Made by a program: the position numbers and the translations under genes | Source of the DNA: Gracilaria gracilis | Taxonomy: Eukaryota > Rhodophyta > Florideophyceae > Gracilariales > Gracilariaceae | Reading direction: 5' to 3' | DNA length: 64,000 nucleotides | Assembly: GCA_030374805.1 (NCBI GenBank) | Contig: JARGSG010000137.1 | Span: forward strand, 18,860 to 82,859 | The notes under the pieces: model-generated | What the model was told of the DNA's origin: nothing | The model's input: the letters and a program-made list of their open reading frames with translations, nothing else | Databases searched by the model: none | Shown: one piece after another, positions 11,224 to 22,706 of the stretch | Numbering within the stretch: position 1 is the first letter of the stretch | How the letters are laid out: the number at the start of each line of letters is the position of its first letter

Positions 11224-12489
11224 TGTTTACTATTGTTCCCGGAATTGCTACGAACCGTATTCGTGTTTATCTCATGGAAGTAGGCGTTTGGCGTAGTGGT
11301 ATTCGTGCGCAAACTCCTATTTGTGCGATAGACTTCTCGGTTAGACGAAGCATAGGTCTTGGCATTGCCAACTGACTCTATCGCGGTAATGCGCGAGCGC
11401 TTTCACCCACTCAGCCTAATCGACGCGTTGCTTCATGACCGACTGTTCCACGTTTTCAGCCTCTCGTTCGTGTGTGTGCGTCGTGATGAAGCATTTGCTC
11501 TCCACCGCAATACATTTAACGCCTTAATCAAGCTTCGATTCGAACGTCACACATTGTTTTTCCAGCTTTCACCTTGCCTTCTTTGTGACTTTCTTGTTTT
11601 GCCCTGTCCGATACACGTCCCATTTCTGATTGTCCCACCTCCTCTTCACGTCAATATTTATGCCAAGTTCACAAACTTTGACGTGTCGCCAACTACCAAA
11701 GGTGCAAGGGCACCGCTCTTGAGAAGACTTGTAAAACGGCATTCTCAGCTGCTCTCTTGTGTGGCGAGAAAAAGATCGCATCACACCGTTACGTGCAATG
11801 TGTGCAGCTTGAAGTTTTTGATATTACGATTTAAGGGCATTCCACTGGACCACCGTCCCTTCTCGTCCCATTTTTCTGATTTGGTCCCGTCGCCGCTCTC
11901 TCAAAGGCAACTCTCTTGACTTTCTATATCCTTTCTCGCGAGTCGGAAGGGATGGCGGACTAATTCTTGAGCTGATCTATACGCTGCAGTCGCGATATTG
12001 TTCACCTCCAAGTCATATTTTCGTTGGTCTATCACAATTGGCCGCCATATGTTTCCCGTTTTGGGCCGATGTTGAACATACGCGCTGTTTCCGGTGTCAT
12101 CACGTTGGCATCACGTTATCACTCGAGTTAATCATATCCCAGCATAATGTTGGAGTCTCTCACTCCATTCCGGAAGAAAGCAACATGATTGTTAGGGAAC
12201 GACGCAGAAGGGCAAAACAGCAGATCATTGTTTGCAACCCGGCTGCATTCTTCTCCCACGAGCATTGATTTTACTTGCCACTCATACCAAGCGGTGTAGG
12301 AGGTAGAGAATCCTGACGCTAGCGAGTTGTGCTCGTACTGGAGAAGTTATTTTGAGGATCCACAGCAGCCATCACAACAGGACAAGATATTCAAGTACCG
12401 CGGTCAGACAGAAGTGAGAATATGAAAACAAGTGAAGTTGTCAAGTTAATCCTTTGAACATTTATTCCTTCTATCTATACCTCTTTCAC
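11224..12489. other. No gene recognised
   Basis: One 186-codon plus-strand frame (11359-11919, rich in His, Leu, Phe and Arg) has no domain I can name and looks like chance. T-rich sequence follows the Uma2 stop. Nothing else was seen. Confidence 0.4.
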
Positions 12490-13320
12490 TCAGTTGGCCC
12501 ATCGTCGCACCGCGTTCTCAATATTTTCCATCCTCCTGCCGTCGAGCCGGTTGGTTCCCGGAGGCACATACGCCATTGCTTCGGACCACGGCCCAACCGG
12601 TAACATAAGCCCTTTCCTCAACTCCAAAATGCCTAGAGAAGGGCTGATGAACTGGCGCACAGCAAAACGTCCACTTCCATCTTCCAAGTGTTTGAAGTAT
12701 GGATCCGTATAGAACACCCCTGACTTTCCAACTGATCCGACCCGCCACTTGCAAATCGACACAACTCGGCCCCAAACACCAGCGCGTCTCACATCTTCAG
12801 AAATCGGTTGACATTGTCGCCCGATAACCGTTGCATTGAAACGTCTGACGTGGTATTCACGTATCGCATCGCCGTCGAAGGATTACGTACGTCAAAGTTG
12901 AAACCCCTGTTCACAAACCTATGCTTGGGCTCCAGACACGTTGTCAACCCTGCTCGCCACTGCTCATAGATTCCTTTCAGAATACTATGCTTGTTGTCAT
13001 CAGTTGGCTTCATGTGATTATGAAGCAAGAAGTTTTTGTCCACGGACATGGGATACCCGCTGTCGACGTTCAACAGATTGAAACGTCGAATGGCGAACAA
13101 CTGATTTGCCTTCAGCTCCTTGAGAACTCAATCATCCTCGGCGCTGATGGGTAAGTTGGAGCGGTCCTTCCTAGTGACAACTGCAGCCCCGAAATCGGCT
13201 TTCATGTTAAGTTCAGCCTCGAGATTCCAGTCGGCGTCGAATACAGCGAACACCATGGTATTGTGGCGGGTGGTGAAGCGACGGGCCCGTGACAGAAGCA
13301 TATGTACAACAATGACCACA
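12490..13320 (-). pseudogene. Decayed gene of unknown function
   Basis: Three consecutive minus-strand stretches read like one protein. 13319-13128 (MVFAVFDADWNLEAELNMKADF) and 13100-12789 (RRFNLLNVDSGYPMSVDKNF, ending DNVNRFLKM) are in the same frame, separated by a TGA. 12792-12490 (DAGVWGRVVSICKWRVGSVG, ending ENAVRRWAN) follows after a frameshift near 12795. Amino-acid composition is ordinary and unlike the surrounding spurious frames, which argues for a former gene of at least 270 residues. No family recognised. Confidence 0.45.
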
Positions 13321-13561
13321 AACTTTCGCTGGTCGTGCGACGGAAACGAGAAAACTTTGAACCCGTTGTGCGATTCTTGTTGATGTTCGCGGGGTGCCGT
13401 CGCATCTGGCGTTTTGAACGACGTGTAATTGAAGGCCGGGCGATAGAGTCCTGCGGAGGTTCCATGGTTGTGGTCGTAATAGCACCACCAGATGGGGTCA
13501 ATAATAGGATGCCAAGTTCTCCAGAAAGCTCTCTCCGCGATGCAATAGAGAAACGAGACAT

Positions 13562-14084
13562 GTAGGATCGCAGGGAAATAACGGGAAGAATATAGAGTTA
13601 CTCAAGTGCAGAGAAGAGTTGGTTTTCTTTACTCGTAAGAGTTTTTGTGCGGGCATTGACTGCAATAGCTAAGGGTATGATATGCATTCCTGTGTACGAG
13701 ATTTTCCTTGTGAGCAGCTCGGAACTCCTTCTTTCTTTTCTTTCAACTGTTTCATATTCGTCAGCGCAGTGCTTTGCGTGATCCAGGCGAGCATGGGCAT
13801 GGCAGCCGCAAATAGGAGGTTTGCGGTACATGGCGCAGATATTACGAACATGAAATACGCGAACAAGACGAGATTCTAGCGCATAAAGCTTTCAGCCTCA
13901 CCCAGATAGTTTTCCTTTCTGTTTTCAGTTTGTTTTGTTTTCAGCCTGACGGTGATTGTGGGTTTATTCAGATGCCGTTATTAGTATCTTCGAAAATACA
14001 AGTTGTTTCGTGCATAATGATTAGAGCATAAGAAGACAGTTCTTGATTACCATGACTGTTGAAGCCTAATGCCAACAAGAATAC
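13562..14084. other. No gene recognised
   Basis: AT-richer sequence with short frames only; nothing with recognisable similarity on either strand. Confidence 0.4.
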
Positions 14085-14310
14085 ATGACATCTAACAAGA
14101 AAGCAGGCAGTTCCAGGCCCAAGAAACACTCTGGGGTTGTTGGAGGTCTCAGAAGCAGTGGCGACCTTACGGAGAAACCAGGTAGTAGGCCGTCTTCCTT
14201 CTCTAAAGAAACTAAAGCTCAAGTAGCAGGGATGATTGGGCCAAGAGCATTACATCAGCTCTACAAATATTGGGCTTTTCTCGCCCAGTACTCGGTTTAT
14301 GTCTTGTTTG

Positions 14311-14361
14311 TATATAAGTCGACAGTCCCCAACAAGTTGTTGGGGACTGTCCACTTATATA
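14311..14361. repeat. Near-perfect 51-bp palindrome
   Basis: The 25-bp left arm (14311-14335, TATATAAGTCGACAGTCCCC...) pairs with 14337-14361 with a single mismatch around one central base. It would extrude as a long hairpin, and RNA from either strand would fold the same way. Confidence 0.95.
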
Positions 14362-14362
14362 C

Positions 14363-14395
14363 AACCATTCACCACCACGGTGGTGGTGAATGGTT
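14363..14395. repeat. Perfect hairpin, 15-bp arms
   Basis: AACCATTCACCACCA (14363-14377) and TGGTGGTGAATGGTT (14381-14395) are exact reverse complements around CGG. It begins 2 bp after the 14311-14361 palindrome. Confidence 0.95.
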
Positions 14396-14446
14396 TTCCT
14401 TGACAACCTTTCGCGGCTATCCGAGAACCGTCACTAACCGCTGTCA

Positions 14447-14472
14447 ACGTCCACATGGATTGATGTGGACGT
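14447..14472. repeat. Hairpin, 10-bp arms
   Basis: ACGTCCACAT (14447-14456) pairs exactly with ATGTGGACGT (14463-14472), loop GGATTG. It is the third hairpin within 165 bp. Confidence 0.9.
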
Positions 14473-14804
14473 ATACATATCCTGTTTACTTGAATAACGA
14501 ACCAATCAAAAGGATCCGCTGAACTGTTCTACAATGACGGCTCGCCGATTCTCAAGGTTGACGGCATTGACGATAGCATTGGCATATTGACGACATTCCG
14601 AATGCAGAAATACAGAATACACGTAAAAGAATGTGCAAGTGTACGATTGTATGTCACCAGGAGCTTTGCTGGTGACGTCAACGGAACGGTATTCGTGCAA
14701 GCTTACCGAAAAAGACCTCGAAGCATGTCGAGTTACCCACCCAGCACACGAAGGTCTAAGATTGTCAGAGTATCTGATACAGGTTAGCCGTTTGTCTGAT
14801 CTCT

Positions 14805-15170
14805 TTATTGAGAAAGCAAGCCTGAGAAAGTCTGGCCGGTGAAAGCGTCACCCTTCGAAGGTTCGTAGACGGAAGGCTCGCCGATGGAAGAATGGCCAAA
14901 GGAAGGCTCGAATACGGAAGGCTCGCCGATAGAAGACTGGCCACAGCTGTCAATTATACTCGGGCCTTTGCTTTCCAAATATGGAAGGCTCTCTTTGGTT
15001 TGTGAGCAACCAAGTTTCACCGTTACTCCTCGTAAACGCAACCAAAAACCTCCAGAACCAATGTTGACCCTGATAGAATACGATGGAAAGTCGACGAACC
15101 AGTCAGTACATGGATTCGCTTGGCAGGAAAAAATGATGTTGACAAACTTACCAATGCAAATCTCTTTCAT
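14805..15170 (-). other. Open frame with a small tandem repeat
   Basis: A 121-codon minus-strand frame contains a near-duplicate peptide (HSSIGEPSVYEPS and QSSIGEPSVFEPS) produced by a tandem DNA duplication at about 14868-14943 (unit containing GGAAGGCTCGCCGAT). No recognisable domain; it may be a decayed fragment. Confidence 0.25.
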
Positions 15171-15201
15171 GATCGTAACGACCTATTGTGCCTTCCAATG
15201 A

Positions 15202-16131
15202 GAGGGAGTTGACCTCTAGTTTGCAGGTAGAACTCCCTTCAACAGCACGTTTATGAGAGTCACTTCTGTTGGTGTCGCAGTCTAAAGCGGTGTCGTCCTC
15301 CACTATGTTATTCGACCTCAACCACTCTGCATGCCTTCCACCCATTGGAGCAGGACGGATAGAGGCGCTGTGCTTCGAATAGCGATCCTTAGTCTTCTTA
15401 CCACGCAAGCTGCCAGGTTTAGACTCTTTGGACCAGCGTGCGTAGGCAGAAGCTTTCTTGGTACATGAAACGCCGCAAAAAGCATTACTTTTGGATCTGT
15501 GGGATGTAGAACACGTTAGTGGTTTTTTTCGGTCATGATGTGCCGCAGTATCTATGCGAGAACTTACCGTGAGACGCTAGCGACGAACCCTTTGCCACAG
15601 AGCGTGCAAGCGGAGGCCATACTGAGTTACATGAAATTCAAACTGGACGGGGGAAGTCGAACAAAAGAACAGAGCGAAAGTGCGAGCCGCACAGTCCATA
15701 CTCGGCCGTATATTTGAACAGCGCGCAACGACCCATTTTCAGTGTCTACTGGCGCGCAGCACTCTCTGCCTGCGACGGCACTGACCGCAATAATCTCCGA
15801 CGATATACCATTTCAACTGATCGAGACGTAAGCCAACTCGAAGGCTGCCATCAGAATCATGCTGCGCAGCATAAGTCGCGAAACATGAGGTCACGGTCAT
15901 GTCAGGCTTGAAAAGCTGCACGGCATGCGCCGCAGCGTTTGAGATGCATGACAGACAGCGAAAAAGTATCTCAGACGCGTGTAGAAGCGAACGAGGCGTG
16001 AAAGAACGGCCGTTAATAAAAATGTATTGCCCATCGCCAATGGCACCCCTAAGGCTAGCCAGCGAGCAATACAGCAGCTTTTCCGTGTTCGCAGTGACAA
16101 TCGGCGAGTCTCGAAAGGGCGACGAACAGGT
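15202..16131. other. No gene recognised
   Basis: Short frames on both strands without recognisable similarity. No repeats or RNA genes seen. Confidence 0.4.
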
Positions 16132-16572
16132 CTATGAGTTGATCACGGTTCTCGTCGAACGAGAGCCATTTTCTGGGAGCCATTGTGCCAAGGAAGACGG
16201 CACAATGCCCTCAACGAAGCTGGTAGCGAGGGTTGGATTGGTATTGCAGGATAACAACGCCTGCATGCGCTGCTCTTGAAGGACAACTTTCACGTCGTCA
16301 TCGAAATCAGAATAATCGTCATCAAAGGGCTCAAGTGCCTCCATCTCATCACGGTTACCTTTCTTCATACTACCAGGGATTAACACCTCCTTACGGCGTG
16401 CAAGCCATGATGCTTGGGACTCGTTTTCAGATTCGCTTGATTTGGAGTGGGTGTCGTGGGGCTGCTCCTTTGTCGAGAGAAGAGCAATTTTGCCTCGCTT
16501 TGAACGTCTCTGCCTCCGTGAGAGGAGTTTCTCGACAAGGGCGCGGAGGGGGTTTCGAGTGAGTTGGTACAC
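16132..16572 (-). other. Possible protein fragment, unknown
   Basis: A 146-codon frame has protein-like composition: a basic N-terminal part (LVEKLLSRRQRRSKRGKIAL), an acidic cluster (EPFDDDYSDFDDDVKVV) and a hydrophilic remainder. It could be an exon or fragment of an intracellular protein. No family recognised, no neighbours to support it. Confidence 0.3.
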
Positions 16573-17712
16573 AGTGTTTCCCGCTTTGTCGACAGTGCCG
16601 TCAATACCTTCCAGCTGTCTCGTCTGTGAGAATGGTCTTCGTATCCTGCAGCCCTACGTTTGCTTCGTGTAACAGCAATGTTCTTGCCGCACTCTTCTGT
16701 TCGGTCGCAGGCGAAGCGGAAACGTCGATGTCTTGCGCAGGTTGCTCGTCTTCCAGGATTTCAACCTGGCCAACATATTGGGAACGGAATAAAGGCATGG
16801 TGAGGCTTCAGGGGAGTTGTCGCACGCACGACTGGATGCTTCTCGAAAGCGAGGAAGAAGTGCGAAGTACACATGGTTTAATCGGCGTGCGTCTCCAAGA
16901 GCATCTCCATTTAAATAGGGGAAGGAGACAAGGAGAGAACGCATGGCATGGTCACAGGCGGTGACTCGCTGCAGATGAAGATGTGGCGCACGCGATGTGC
17001 ACAAGGAAGCGCCCAGCAATGCACGCGCCCGCTTAACGAAATGGCACAACGTGGTGCAGATCTTGATTTACCGACGGTACGCCATATGGGAAGAAAAATA
17101 AATCAGCCACTGCAGTACCAACGGTACCCAAATCGCTCTCGTAAACGGTGAAACGCGGGCCTCTTCCGAGAGGACGAACTCGCGCCACATCAGCCCGCCT
17201 CGGACTCCACAGCGCGTTCCGTCGCTTCATCGACGCCTCACTGGCGCCTACATTGGACCCGCATTGACAGTATCCCAGATTAAACGGCGTACTCTCGCGT
17301 TTCGCGGGATACTCTTTGGCATGGAACAACACACCTATCGTGTTCACTTTGGCGTTGTGGAACAGGTGTACGTGACACAAATCAAACCTCGATAGTGTTG
17401 CGTTACAGACGAATGCTATGTGTCTAAACAAACTGCTGAGAAATGCTCCACACTTGTGTTTCTCACGAAATAGGCGCCTTGGCTCTCCGACGGGAACAAC
17501 TGGCACGCACCAATTCGATGCACGCTGTGCCTCTTGGATTCAAGCCGATGGTGCTGTCAAACTTGTCCTTCGTTCAAACTATCTAAAATGTTGTTGAACA
17601 CCTGCTCCAGTTCGAGCGGAAGGCGCGGTGCCGGTGAAACGTCGTCCACGACCACGTCAACAGCACGTCTCATGCGCACCAAATGCACCCCTCATGCGAA
17701 CTTGCGTCCGGT
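16573..17712. other. No gene recognised; carries a GTACC palindrome
   Basis: Short frames only. A perfect GTACCAACGGTAC lies at 17115-17127 and an imperfect copy ends at about 17080. Confidence 0.4.
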
Positions 17713-18276
17713 TCAATCATACTGCGTCTTGTCGAGATGAGGGGTACGTTTTCTCAGCTCACTCAACAAAACATCCCCCTTACACAGGACAGGGAAGAAA
17801 TGTATGCTCCCACGTCCATTGTAGCTCTCGTTTTCCTTGAAGTACGCTAGTATAGGCAGCTGTTTCCACCAAAGCTCCCAGTTGGTTATCAATTCATACT
17901 GCCACCCTCTGATTATCTTAAGCCCGTCGCCAGTTTTCCGCGCCACGCTGAGACGTGTTGGTCCGAACACGAACCGAAATCGAAAAGTCTGAACAGAAAG
18001 CAGCAGTCCAAGTAACAAGATTGGATATCCTGCAACCAGCCATCCATCGCCCAGTTACACGCATAGCCCGCCGGAAAACATGAAAGCGCCCGCGAGGTTG
18101 AAAGTTGCCGGCACTACAACAGAGCCTGTCGACGGGTCCAGTGCGTCCGTTTCAAAAATGAGTGTTGTCTCCGTCTGCTCTGTGGACGTTTGTGAAGCGG
18201 ATGGTGGTTCAATGGGCGCGCTGGCTACAATCACAGATCGCTGTTGAACATGTGAGTTCACGTCACTTGTCAACAA
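17713..18276 (-). pseudogene. DUF3119-family membrane protein, broken by a stop
   Basis: Two open stretches in the same minus-strand frame (18276-18055 and 18018-17713) are separated by one in-frame TAA at 18055-18057. The joined protein has a Ser/Thr-rich N-terminus, two transmembrane helices (VVVPATFNLAGAFMFSGGL and WLVAGYPILLLGLLLSVQTF) and a C-terminal domain reading RFRFVFGPTRLSV, GWQYELITNWELWW, LPILAYFKE and GSIHFFPVLC. This is the layout and motif order of DUF3119, a family of cyanobacteria and of nuclear genes for plastid proteins in algae and plants. Function is unknown. The stop lies between the two helices; a sequencing error or a single nonsense mutation would explain it. Identification is from memory of the family pattern. 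Confidence 0.65.
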
Positions 18277-18307
18277 CTTGGTTGGGCATGAGAGAACACT
18301 TTAAGAC

Positions 18308-19600
18308 TGTTTTCTTCGAGCCATGTAGATTAAGCGTTTCGTTCTGTACATGCCGTTTCTGTAGCAACTCGTAAGCGAATTGCATGGCATTGAACATGCG
18401 GTCGAACTCCAATAAGCGTTCCAGAAAACTGGATAAGATCTTCGTGTCAGAGGTAGAGTTCCTTCTCCCCAGAGCGCTTTCGAAAATATTGGTACAACTC
18501 GACGATACGTTAACAATTCCCATCAACGCTGCCATGTTGGCCCCAAAAGAAGCTATTGCAGCGGCCAGATCATGCTCGCTCATACTCATGAGCGTCTCTG
18601 GAACATCCTCATCCTCATTCTCTTCATACTGGAATTGGTATGCCTCAGGTTCGATGGACTCATAGTCTACCGCTCCGTATAGCGTCACGCATACAACAGG
18701 TACGAGAACTGCAGCATTTAGCACATTAGCAGAAACACTTTCAACGGTATGGGACGGATTCAGAGCTAATTTGGAGGCCGATCGCGGCGGCAACTATGGA
18801 TGAAACTGCTGATAAGCTTTGGTCCACAAACTAGTCCAATATCAATACGGATTGTGTCCGGTCCGCTTAGTCTCTGGTCGCTCTCAAAGCTGAGAAATCC
18901 CTTGGGACATTGTGATAGGATTCGCCTGATCAAGGAAAGTTTGTAGCTCTATTCAACCCTCGCGTGATTGCCACTGTAACAGTATTCAGAAACCCGATTG
19001 CAACGTGATCAGAACGAGACAAAGGAACGGAATCGTCCATGATGGAAATTGTATCACGTACGATATCCATGTTCGCCGTCTGAACGATGTAATGTGCTGT
19101 TTTCAAGGCTTTTTCTCTTTCTTGTTCATCTCCGAACAAAAAGGACTTTCGCAGCATGACAAACCAAACTTTGCCATTTATCACTCTTCACCGCAACGGC
19201 AACGCTAATTTGTGGAGAGAGCGAAACTAGGCTTGACTAATACCCCACGCATAATCAGAACTTTGAGTACCATCTGAGCAGAAGCTTCACCGCGTCCTAA
19301 GTCTGCCACAATAGAATTTGTTATCTCTGGGCATGTGCGTATTGCGGCTGAAGTGAAAGTGGCTAGAGCAGCAATGTCCGACGGAGATCTGCCACACATA
19401 GAGCTCATAATAGATAGCAAGCGCCTTGCGGCAGTTGGCATACCTCGCAATGCCAGGGCAGTGATAGGATCTGGGTAATGATTTTGCATAGCAACTGCCA
19501 CGGCACGACGCACTGGCGGGAATTGCATGCGTCTTGCAGATGGTCTCGAAAGAAGTGAGGCGAAGATATGCATATCGAGCCAGTCCAGACGTGGGTTGGC
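18308..19600 (-). pseudogene. Young duplicate of the middle of FANCD2
   Basis: This segment is a ~99% identical copy of 5277-6563 in the same orientation. Outside these limits the sequences share nothing. By eye I count about six substitutions and five insertion sites adding six bases, all insertions in this copy (near 18783, 18825, 18930-18936, 19165 and 19228), which break the reading frame into pieces. It has no start, no flanking FANCD2 sequence and no poly(A) trace. It looks like a recent DNA-level duplication, now a non-functional fragment. Confidence 0.95.
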
Positions 19601-19901
19601 CAGACGGAAGACTGTCGATGATGGAACGAAATTCTACTGGGTTTGGCAGGGTTGGAAAGCGCAGCAGGTGTTCGAAGAACAGCCTCTTCTGTTCGAGGTG
19701 AGGCGGAGTGAAAACGCGAATGGCATGGCGAACGTAGAGGAACGAAACAGCGTTCGGATACGATTGCAGCCGGATGAGTGGGAAAAAACTGCGGGAAGTG
19801 GCGAGGCTGAACGGAATGCGCGAGATGATGACAACGGTGTGGATGTGGAAAATGGGGAGAATCAAGTTTAGGCGGGAGTCAGAGCTTGGACGAAGAACGG
19901 A

Positions 19902-20784
19902 CTAAGAGCTGCCGTTGTTGCCACACTCCACCATCACAATACCGTCGTGTGTCTTCACTGCCGCACGTGGCCATATCGAACCATTGAGCGCCGCCGCCGT
20001 CGCACATCCAACGTGCCCACGCACACAAGCGAAAACCGAAGACCAACGCTCCGTGGCTCCGGCAGTCGGTCTACCCAGTCTTCTGAAAACAGTCTCGTCT
20101 CCGATTCGGGTCGTCACCCGAACGCACCCTTGATTGAAATCTGCGAACACAACGCCGTTCGTCAATGTATGTACCGACGGTACCGACGGTACTGTAGTAC
20201 TGAGCGCAGTGCTGGTGTCAGCTTCACGTGTATGGAAATGGCCTCGTTGCGTCTTCTCCCACCATCGTTTCAAGTTGTACGTTCTCTTTCTCCACGATGA
20301 ATCCACAGCTTTGTCCACGTCGAGCGCCATTGTACCCGGTACAACCAAGTCCTCCGTCAAAGTGGCGCCGCGGATGTCCTCGTCGCTCTTCGTCCTTCTC
20401 CGCCAAAACAGCCAGTTCATCCACTGCTTGGAAGTCATGCTGTGGAAGGTCTGCGTTCACATCGCAGTATACAGACACGCTGCGAAGCTGCCTCTTGAGA
20501 TGTTGTGCAAGCCTTCGCTTCCCGGCAACTTTGTCAACCCTTGCTATCAATGCCTTGTTCGCTTTTGTTGCAACGATCAACTGATTGTGTTTCATTTTGA
20601 TGAGAGCTATGTGGCCGTTTACAAACGCGTACGCGCGAGCCCCTTCCGTCAGTGGAATCTCCGCGCCAACACATCGCAACAAGTTTACAAACCCACACAT
20701 GAACAGATTGTCATTATCATTCCAAAGCTCTATGATGCTATAGAGAGAGCCAACCACATAGCTATACACTGCCAATCTCGACAA
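19902..20784 (-). pseudogene. Decayed gene of unknown function
   Basis: A frame from 20784 to about 20400 (GAEIPLTEGARAYAFVNGHI, then LAQHLKRQLRSVSVYCDVNA, ending DFQAVDELAVLAE) continues in a second frame (WRRRTKSDEDIRGATLTEDL, then SSWRKRTYNLKRWWEKTQRG) down to 19902, implying a frameshift near 20400. A GTACC palindrome pair sits inside at 20171-20192. Family not recognised. The 19601-19901 interval next to it holds no recognisable gene. Confidence 0.4.
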
Positions 20785-20885
20785 CTTCGAGACGCCTGTA
20801 CGAACCTCTCCATAACGTTCTTGGTGTCATTTCCGCTGGGGTCAAAACGCGTGCGCCAACACCTCGGGTTTTTTTTGTACGCAAC

Positions 20886-22397
20886 TTGAGTTATGAGCTC
20901 GCAGATGGACGGCTTGTGGCGTTGAATGCGATACATGCCGTATTGAACAAGTTCCCCGGGGACGTCTTGAAGCGAGAAAGTGAATACCTTATTGTGGCGT
21001 TGGCGTCCATGGTATCACTTGATACTGATGCCGACTGCCGCTCAAATGCAAGCCAATGTCTGCAGCTTCTTTTCGAAAAGGTTCCGTACGGGCGAAAAGT
21101 ATTTGATCTTCTAAAGATGGCGGTTACTTTATCGGGAATGGTTCTGTCTAGTGAAACCGGCTCCCGTGTTATAGAAACAGACGGCACTCTTGACCCTGTT
21201 ATTCAGAGATCAGGCGCCGTTAGCTTAACTGCTGCGTGCATGAGTGGCCGTCTTAGTGCTGATCAGCTGAGTCTAGTCGTTCGCACTGCAGCCGCTGTAC
21301 TACCCGGTTTGTCAGGTGAAAACCAGTGGGAAGCTATACATTCGTTCTTGTTGTGTTTGGAGGAAGCATTTGCGAAGTCCTCCTTGAAGGGAAGGAAAAG
21401 TCTAGAAGTGCAACCATATGTGTTTCCGGTGTGGAAAGTGCTGCCATTGTTTCTTTTGTCTAATCATCAATGGGTTCGTCTATCTGCTGCCAGACTCCTA
21501 AGACGACACCTGTCTTCAGCCGGTGGGAGAACATTGGCTATCAAAGACATGCCAGTGTCCTCATTGATATGGTACTCGAATGATCTGGTCCGCGAGCTTC
21601 TTAGATCGAGTTGTTTACAATTGGAAGCCAATATCCTTTGCCCTGCACTTGCAAAGGAAACGCTTGAGAACTTGCTCTCTATGGCTGTAGTGCTTCAAAG
21701 CAATCCAAGGATTGGAGATTTAAGACTTCATTCAGTGAATCGCAGCAGGAATCCTCAAGATAGTTCTTCAGATGTTGAGAATGATCTCCAAGAAGGTCGA
21801 GCTCTTAACTGGCTTATCGCAAGAATTTCAGGAATTGCATCGAAGGGTAAGCTGGAAAGCTCAGATATGCTTCGTAGGGGATGCGCCCTGAGCTTTCGTC
21901 TTGTGTCTACTAAGCGGTGGGATCGTGACAAAATTTGCCGACACGCACGACAGTATATCAATCCAGTAGTGAAGATCTTGGAATCCGGAGAAATTCAATT
22001 TCTAGCACCCGATAGTTCTGAAACAAAGGAACCCGTCCCGCACAAGCCTGAGGAATGTGGTCCAGACGGTAACGATACAAACAGTGATGGAATCACGGGA
22101 GTGGGGTTGCGTATGCTGGCACAAACATTGCAAGAATCATTAACAGAGGTTCTAGGAACTAGCGAGTACTTTGAGGTCTACAATCAACTCAGGAGCTTGC
22201 GAGCAGAGATCAAACAAACCCGGAAGAGAAATGCAGCTTTATTGGCCGCAGTTGATCCGGAGCGTGCTGCTAAGAAACGTCGTAAGAAGGCTGAGAGTCG
22301 ACGTCGGCAGAAGAAGAAGAGGAATGTGACCTTGATACAATCAAAAACATCTGATTCAGTCGCTGCACAGAAACGATTGCTAACGGACGATCTATGA
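20886..22397 (+). CDS. UTP20: UTP20 C-terminal region (SSU processome), 5'-truncated
   Basis: UTP20 is a ~2,500-2,800-residue helical-repeat protein of the small-subunit processome, needed for 18S rRNA maturation in the nucleolus. This frame of ~503 codons matches only its C-terminal end: GRLVALNAIHAVLNKFPGDV, then KRESEYLIVAL, further alpha-helical repeats (KVLPLFLLSNHQWVRLSAAR), and the diagnostic tail LRSLRAEIKQTRKRNAALLA followed by DPERAAKKRRKKAESRR, a basic nucleolar tail. The frame has no ATG at its 5' end (conserved similarity starts at once with TTG), and no other UTP20 sequence is found upstream. Either the rest lies across an intron outside this region or this is a 5'-truncated fragment; the neighbouring broken genes favour the latter. 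The frame itself is undamaged. Confidence 0.8.
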   Translation: MSYELADGRLVALNAIHAVLNKFPGDVLKRESEYLIVALASMVSLDTDADCRSNASQCLQLLFEKVPYGRKVFDLLKMAVTLSGMVLSSETGSRVIETDGTLDPVIQRSGAVSLTAACMSGRLSADQLSLVVRTAAAVLPGLSGENQWEAIHSFLLCLEEAFAKSSLKGRKSLEVQPYVFPVWKVLPLFLLSNHQWVRLSAARLLRRHLSSAGGRTLAIKDMPVSSLIWYSNDLVRELLRSSCLQLEANILCPALAKETLENLLSMAVVLQSNPRIGDLRLHSVNRSRNPQDSSSDVENDLQEGRALNWLIARISGIASKGKLESSDMLRRGCALSFRLVSTKRWDRDKICRHARQYINPVVKILESGEIQFLAPDSSETKEPVPHKPEECGPDGNDTNSDGITGVGLRMLAQTLQESLTEVLGTSEYFEVYNQLRSLRAEIKQTRKRNAALLAAVDPERAAKKRRKKAESRRRQKKKRNVTLIQSKTSDSVAAQKRLLTDDL

Positions 22398-22706
22398 GCT
22401 TCATATCAAGGGGCTGTAGGCCAGTCGTGCATAAATATATCTGGTAATGGTTAGTGGTACTCCAGCGTGGTGCAGATACAGTCGTGCAGCATGTTCTGAC
22501 TCCCAGACCCATTGGACATAGACAAAGGGTGCACTTGAAGCAGAGAACACGACCCTAACTCTTATTGAGGCGGCTCACGGCGCTGTTCTTAGATACTTCA
22601 GTCCAGCTCCAGGATAAGTATTGGTGCAGCAAAAAAAATCTTGACTGCAAGACGAAGACGGCGAGACTATACACCAGCAATACTTCATGTTCTTCACGAT
22701 GGGATA
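22398..22706. other. Downstream flank of UTP20
   Basis: Non-coding interval between convergent UTP20 (+) and the MYB gene (-). An A-run at 22630-22638 is present; no other signal recognised. Confidence 0.4.

Larger units (their letters stand above)
14085..14522 (+). other. Open frame across a hairpin cluster, probably not a gene
   Basis: A 145-codon frame begins MTSNKKAGSSRPKKHSG. Its second half is simply a translation of three hairpins (14311-14472), so only the first ~75 codons could be of protein origin. No family recognised; coding status doubtful. Confidence 0.2.

Noticed and set aside
11359..11919. 186-codon frame as a gene
   Set aside because: Unbalanced composition (Phe/Leu/His/Arg), no domain, no supporting neighbour.
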